Shown here: piece after piece, positions 59,801-64,000 of the stretch
Numbering within the stretch: the stretch's first letter is position 1
Layout of the letters: the number at the start of each line of letters is the position of its first letter
NCBI GenBank assembly: GCA_037043235.1
Contig: JAWRVZ010000181.1
Coordinates: 620,001-684,000 of the forward strand
Direction of reading: 5' to 3'
Origin: Rhodeus uyekii
Taxonomy: Eukaryota; Chordata; Actinopteri; Cypriniformes; Acheilognathidae
Length of the DNA: 64,000 nt
Made by a program: the position numbers and the translations under genes
Notes under the pieces: model-generated
Told to the model about the DNA's origin: nothing
What the model saw: the letters and a program-made list of their open reading frames with translations, nothing else
Databases searched by the model: none

Positions 59801-60231
59801 GGGACACAGGACATACTTATTCATCCATTACATCTTAATCATTTATTGTGAGATTTCTGCGCAAACATGCATAATAGCTCCACTCTAAAATATAGTGAGC
59901 TGCCTTCGATCAACGTCCATTCAGAGATTGAACCCCATAAGTGACTTCTTTAGAGCACTCAGTGAGTCCAGAGTCTGTAGCGTACACACCATGAGTTTTT
60001 AAAAGCTTAGATAGTGCTCATAAATCGCTGTTGAGTTTTCATAATTGAAATGAGTAGACACTTGGACCCAGAAAAAGGATAGAGTCTGATATTAACATGT
60101 TGCTAATGTTGGCCAACCTGAATTCATTCATTTTGGGCATGAGTATTCTCTAGCAACTAACTGTTGAGTGTTCATCAGTAGTGCTCTTGTTATTGCGATG
60201 CATAATAGGATTGCGCACTCGATAAAGTATA
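53822..60231. other. Long non-coding stretch, no gene supported
   Basis: I see no exon with matching splice signals and no repeat I can name. Frames at 57993-58452 and 59385-59143 were considered and not supported. A tRNA-like patch at 53885-53945 is too weak to call. Confidence 0.5.
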
Positions 60232-60375
60232 CAGTGATCCCTCGTTTATTGCGGTTAATGTGGACCGGAACCCCCCGCGATAGGTGAAAATCCGCAAAGT
60301 AGGATTGGCCCCCCTAGGAATTTCCGTATATGTGTGTGTAGGTACCAGAATGTTTAAATATGTATATTTATATGT

Positions 60376-60417
<42 letters not shown>

Positions 60418-60877
60418 AATTATAAAGCCTTAATATTATACATTTACTCTCTCTCTCCCATACGATAGGCATTATGGTGATCTACATTCATCAATGACAG
60501 TAGTATCTTGAGACTTGACTCCAGTCATCGTCAGATATCGGCGCTAGATCGTCAACATTTGCTTCTGAGAGAGGCGAAGAGGCTCCCACTCCACTCGTGC
60601 TCTCATTCGTCGATCTCGTACTGGAAACCAATCACGTGTCTTGTCTGAGTGCCCGTGGGTGTGTACAAAGCCTCTGAGAGAGTTTCTCTCGTTGTCTGGC
60701 ATCCTGAGAAACCGTCTCTCTCGCATCACGATGAAACAACGTTGCTTTCCGCAATACGGCTGCCGATATGGCGATATTTAAAAAAAAAATTTTCCGATTA
60801 ATATTTCTGAAAAATCTGCGATGCACTGAGAAACTTGAACTATTAAAGCTATTAAAGCTATTTACAGTGGATTACTG
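60232..60877. mobile_element. Tigger/pogo-like element, decayed
   Basis: TA then CAGTGATCCCTCGTTTATTG, followed by CGGTTAATGTGGACCGGAAC and CCCCCGCGATAGGTGAAAAT then CCGCAAAGTAG, is a terminus I know from Tigger-like elements. AAAAATCTGCGATGCACTGA at 60809-60828 is the complementary inner part of the other end. The outer right end is poor (GGATTACTG then TA at 60869-60879). An (AT)n run interrupts it at 60379-60414. Confidence 0.65.
60379..60414. repeat. (AT)n microsatellite inside the Tigger-like element
   Basis: An alternating AT run is visible. Confidence 0.95.
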
Positions 60878-63280
60878 TACGCTCTTAATTGTTACTTCTT
60901 TTTAATAAAAATGTATGTCCTATATAGTAAGAATGCAATACGAACATACTACATTTGTCATGTTGTCATTGTCTTCAGTTGTGTTGCTTCTCTGATATTC
61001 AAAATTTCTCTCCTGTGGCCTCATGGGATATCAGATGCACGCTTCAATGCCAGAATCATGCCAGAAATAGAGGGTCATCCGAGTACTTTTCACATTTTAT
61101 GAATACTTTGAACATATTGTTCACATACTGTTTTTCACCTGCTATATAGTAAAGTATGCAATTTAGGACGCAGCCTTAGACCTTAGATTTTCTGCTCAAC
61201 TTCCCTCTGAAATTGCCATGATCACAATGAATACATGCTGTGATGCATGCAATGTAGCCTTAAAATTTGGTCAAAAGTTATTTTCGGAGGTCCACTTTTG
61301 GCAAAGCCTTCGTGTCAGGTGTGTGTCCATGACGGCTTGGTTTTGCAACGAAGATAAAGTCATTAGATGTCAGCAACTTACTAAACCAGCCAAAAGGTTC
61401 CCAAGAGACAAGAGCTTAGCCTTGTACTGATCTGTACATAACAGTAATCAAGCTAGTAATCAAGACAGACTGTCATTTGTCATAAAATTCTGCAGCACCG
61501 AATAGATGTCCGTCATTCACCAGCTCAGATTATATCCATTACAGTTCATGAAAGCCTTCTCTCATTATGAAAGACTCACCTCCTCATTAGCTGCATTTAA
61601 ACCTAAGGCACAGGCTTTTGCATTTCAGGTTCCTCATGCCTCATGAGCATCCTGCATTACCTCAAAAGGATCATCTGAATCACAGGAAAAACCTCTCTCC
61701 ACTTATAGATGTTCGCTGGGTTTGAACAGATAAGCAGTTACTATGGCAATGCCTGAGTTTTAAATAAGTTGCAGAGAGCAGTTTTCAGATTTTTCCCTCA
61801 CCTCCATGCGATTTGAATGCTTCCAGTCAAACTCTGCACTCACACTTTCCAAACCACATCTGATTGAATAGATAAGGCCTGATATGAGTTATGAGCGGGA
61901 GTTTCCACATCCTGCAAAAGAAGCTGAGGAATACTTGTGTGCCAAAAATCTTAAGTGAGTACATTCTAAATAAAAAAGGGCCATAAATAATAAATAATCA
62001 CATTGTTGTAACATAGCATGAGACTTGGTTAATCTCATTGCAAGAGTGCAGGACAAAAAAAAACTAAATGGACTGTGATATGCTATGTTTACTTCTGTAT
62101 TTTGTGGTTACTATCATCAGGGGTTACTTCAATGGTATCACACAATGTGTGTTATACATGATTCATTGAGGATCACACTGGACTGTGCATTTTCTCAAGC
62201 AGGCCTTTCAGCCTCCCTTGCAGAGGCCGAAATTATGGAAAAAATCCAATCTAAACACTCTACCCTCAGACCAACCAGTACACAAACCTAACCAGCGTTT
62301 TTCCCTCTTCTGCATGGCGCCACATGCATCTGTGGAAAGACGCAAGTCTATAAAGAACTGAGGGAAAGGGACCTTGACCCTCAGAAACACTCGCTCGACA
62401 CCAGGGAATACATTCCCAAATCTCCGTCTGCCACATTCTACCTACATTCCCACACTACAAACTGCCAGATCTCAGCAGAAACTGCAATAATGTTAGAGCT
62501 TTTCTGAGATCTGTTGTTATGGTTTCTGAAAGATTTTGATCATAACCCTACAATTCCACCGGGCATCACCAGAAAGCTGTCACATCTTATTCCACAAGCC
62601 TCAGATCTCCCATAGCATGCGAGTTGGTGCCACACACACACTCTAGTCGCGAGCCGCTAGTTTTATTCAGAGCACAGACAGCAGTGTTTTGTCTGTGCTA
62701 CATGGAAATAACAGCAAAAGGAGCAGGGCCTCACACAGCTAGAGCTTTTTTTGCATCTAAATTGAACTATATTCAGAATCAGGAGCCTTCTTGGGAAGCT
62801 GTCCCCCGAAGGAAAACTTGTTTTCTGAATAATATGTCTAATGGCTGTGGCATGGAAAATCTTGTGAACTGAATGGAAGTAAACACGTGCAAGGGCAAAT
62901 GTAGAGTCTTGACTACTCGCCTGAGGGTTTTCTTAATGCTGCACCTGAGATTGCGGCCAGTATCTACATAAACCTTCCAGAGGAGATCCGTTTTAATCAA
63001 CGCACATACAGTAAAGGGTTTAAACTGAGAGAAGCTCACAGAAGGGACAAACCTGACACAGTGTCTTTCACCAACGCAAACATGCTGCTTACAAAGCTAT
63101 TTTGGTTTATAAACACAAGCTGTGTTGTAATCCTAACATGTCATTACAGATGTCATGCTCAGAATGGATGTGCTGGTTTAAGAGAGCTTTTGGAAACAAT
63201 AATGAATGAGCAATACACCTGTTAACGCTGGAAAAATAACTCAAACAATGCATCTAAACGTTATCTTATTCAAATATTGT
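60878..63280. other. Non-coding, no feature seen
   Basis: No exon or repeat recognised. Confidence 0.5.
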
Positions 63281-63304
63281 AAAAAAAAAAAAAAAAAAAA
63301 AAAA
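63281..63304. repeat. Homopolymer run of 24 A
   Basis: Directly visible. It is not preceded by sequence I recognise as a SINE or LINE 3' end. Confidence 0.97.
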
Positions 63305-64000
63305 TTATGTAAAAGTTCAGCTACAAACCATCAAAACCAGACATGCAATCATTGTCCAATTATTTTGTTCACTGTTGTATCTTTGATGCTCTCCATATGT
63401 GGTAGGAGCAAATAGACTATTTCTCTGCTGGAAAAAGCTGTTGAGTTTGAGAAGTTTGAGGCAATGCTGTCTGCTCATCCTGAGGATCTTCCATGTGTGG
63501 CCTCCATGAATGTCCCTTAACTTCAGCAGCTGTCATTTCCTGTCATTTCATGGTATATCTGCTAACATGAAAGCGTACAGTAGAGCTCTCCTCCAGTGAC
63601 TGTTTACTTCCGAGGCACAAAGCTGTTGACATACAAAAAGAGTTTCATAGATCTAACAGTCTGACCTCCCTCTACTTAAACATTGTCTAATCTGATCTAA
63701 TTTGAGCTCTTAAAGTGCACAAAGGCAAGTAGAAAACCCAGAAATAGACTTTACAGTCCAGCAAATGTTTCTAAAAATTACGAGGCTTTGCTATACTAAA
63801 AACAAGAATGAGAGGAAGTAGACTGACTATGAAAGCAACATAATTGCAAGCCTCAAAAATTGCTATGTGCAAGCCTTTGTGAGTGAGCGTGAGTGCCAAG
63901 CATGCACTGCAAAAGACCACTGACTTACATATCTATCTATCTCTCTGCACACATCACTTCACATTGTATTTGTCTATATAGCCTTGCAGCCTTGTGGGCC
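63305..64000. other. Non-coding to the window edge
   Basis: No feature other than a short (TATC)n near 63931-63942. Confidence 0.5.

Noticed and set aside
1..64000. CRISPR arrays, bacterial operons or a clustered defence-like system
   Set aside because: The window is vertebrate nuclear DNA with introns and eukaryotic transposons; no regularly spaced repeats or compact operon-like gene runs occur.

Overview
The window is animal nuclear DNA, almost certainly from a teleost fish and probably a cypriniform. It has long AT-rich non-coding stretches, GT-AG introns, Tc1, hAT and pogo transposons, fish-type gypsy LTRs, a tRNA-derived SINE, and several copies of interspersed repeats I know from carp-like genomes. 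The lineage call rests on recognising those repeat families and is inference.

The only host gene I can support is the 5' half of ppp2r3a on the minus strand. It encodes the B'' alpha regulatory subunit of protein phosphatase 2A. Positions 20165-18051 hold the large first coding exon of the long PR130 isoform (705 codons). Shared exons follow at 1084-818, 364-261 and 177-75, and the gene runs off the left edge before the calcium-binding core is complete. A 44-codon alternative first exon for the short PR72 isoform lies at 2587-2456, near the end of a 17-kb intron. Both first exons end in phase 0 and splice to the same acceptor at 1084, so two promoters feed one common C-terminal body. The 5' untranslated exon and promoter of PR130 are not identified; one weak candidate exon lies at 20673-20562.

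From 20.2 to 64 kb I find no convincing host coding exon. Its recognisable content is mobile DNA. At 22.06-22.81 kb lies a pogo/Tigger-type deletion derivative. Right next to it, at 23.00-27.99 kb, is a complete minus-strand Ty3/gypsy chromovirus with two 428-bp LTRs that I read as identical, a 5-bp target duplication, an uninterrupted 1390-codon gag-pol frame with a chromodomain, and a self-priming type of primer-binding site. At 34.6-35.6 kb three elements are stacked. At 36.23-37.41 kb one solo LTR sits inside another. At 38.5-39.6 kb a palindromic microsatellite lies between two Tc1 ends. At 45.05 kb there is a third solo LTR, at 46.56-47.84 kb a near full-length dead Tc1 element, and at 49.6, 51.8, 53.7 and 60.2 kb further terminal-inverted-repeat elements. 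The right-most 3 kb is unremarkable.

Nothing here looks like a new multi-gene system. The most informative points are the PR72 exon, the young self-priming chromovirus and the nested insertions, which give a relative order of events.
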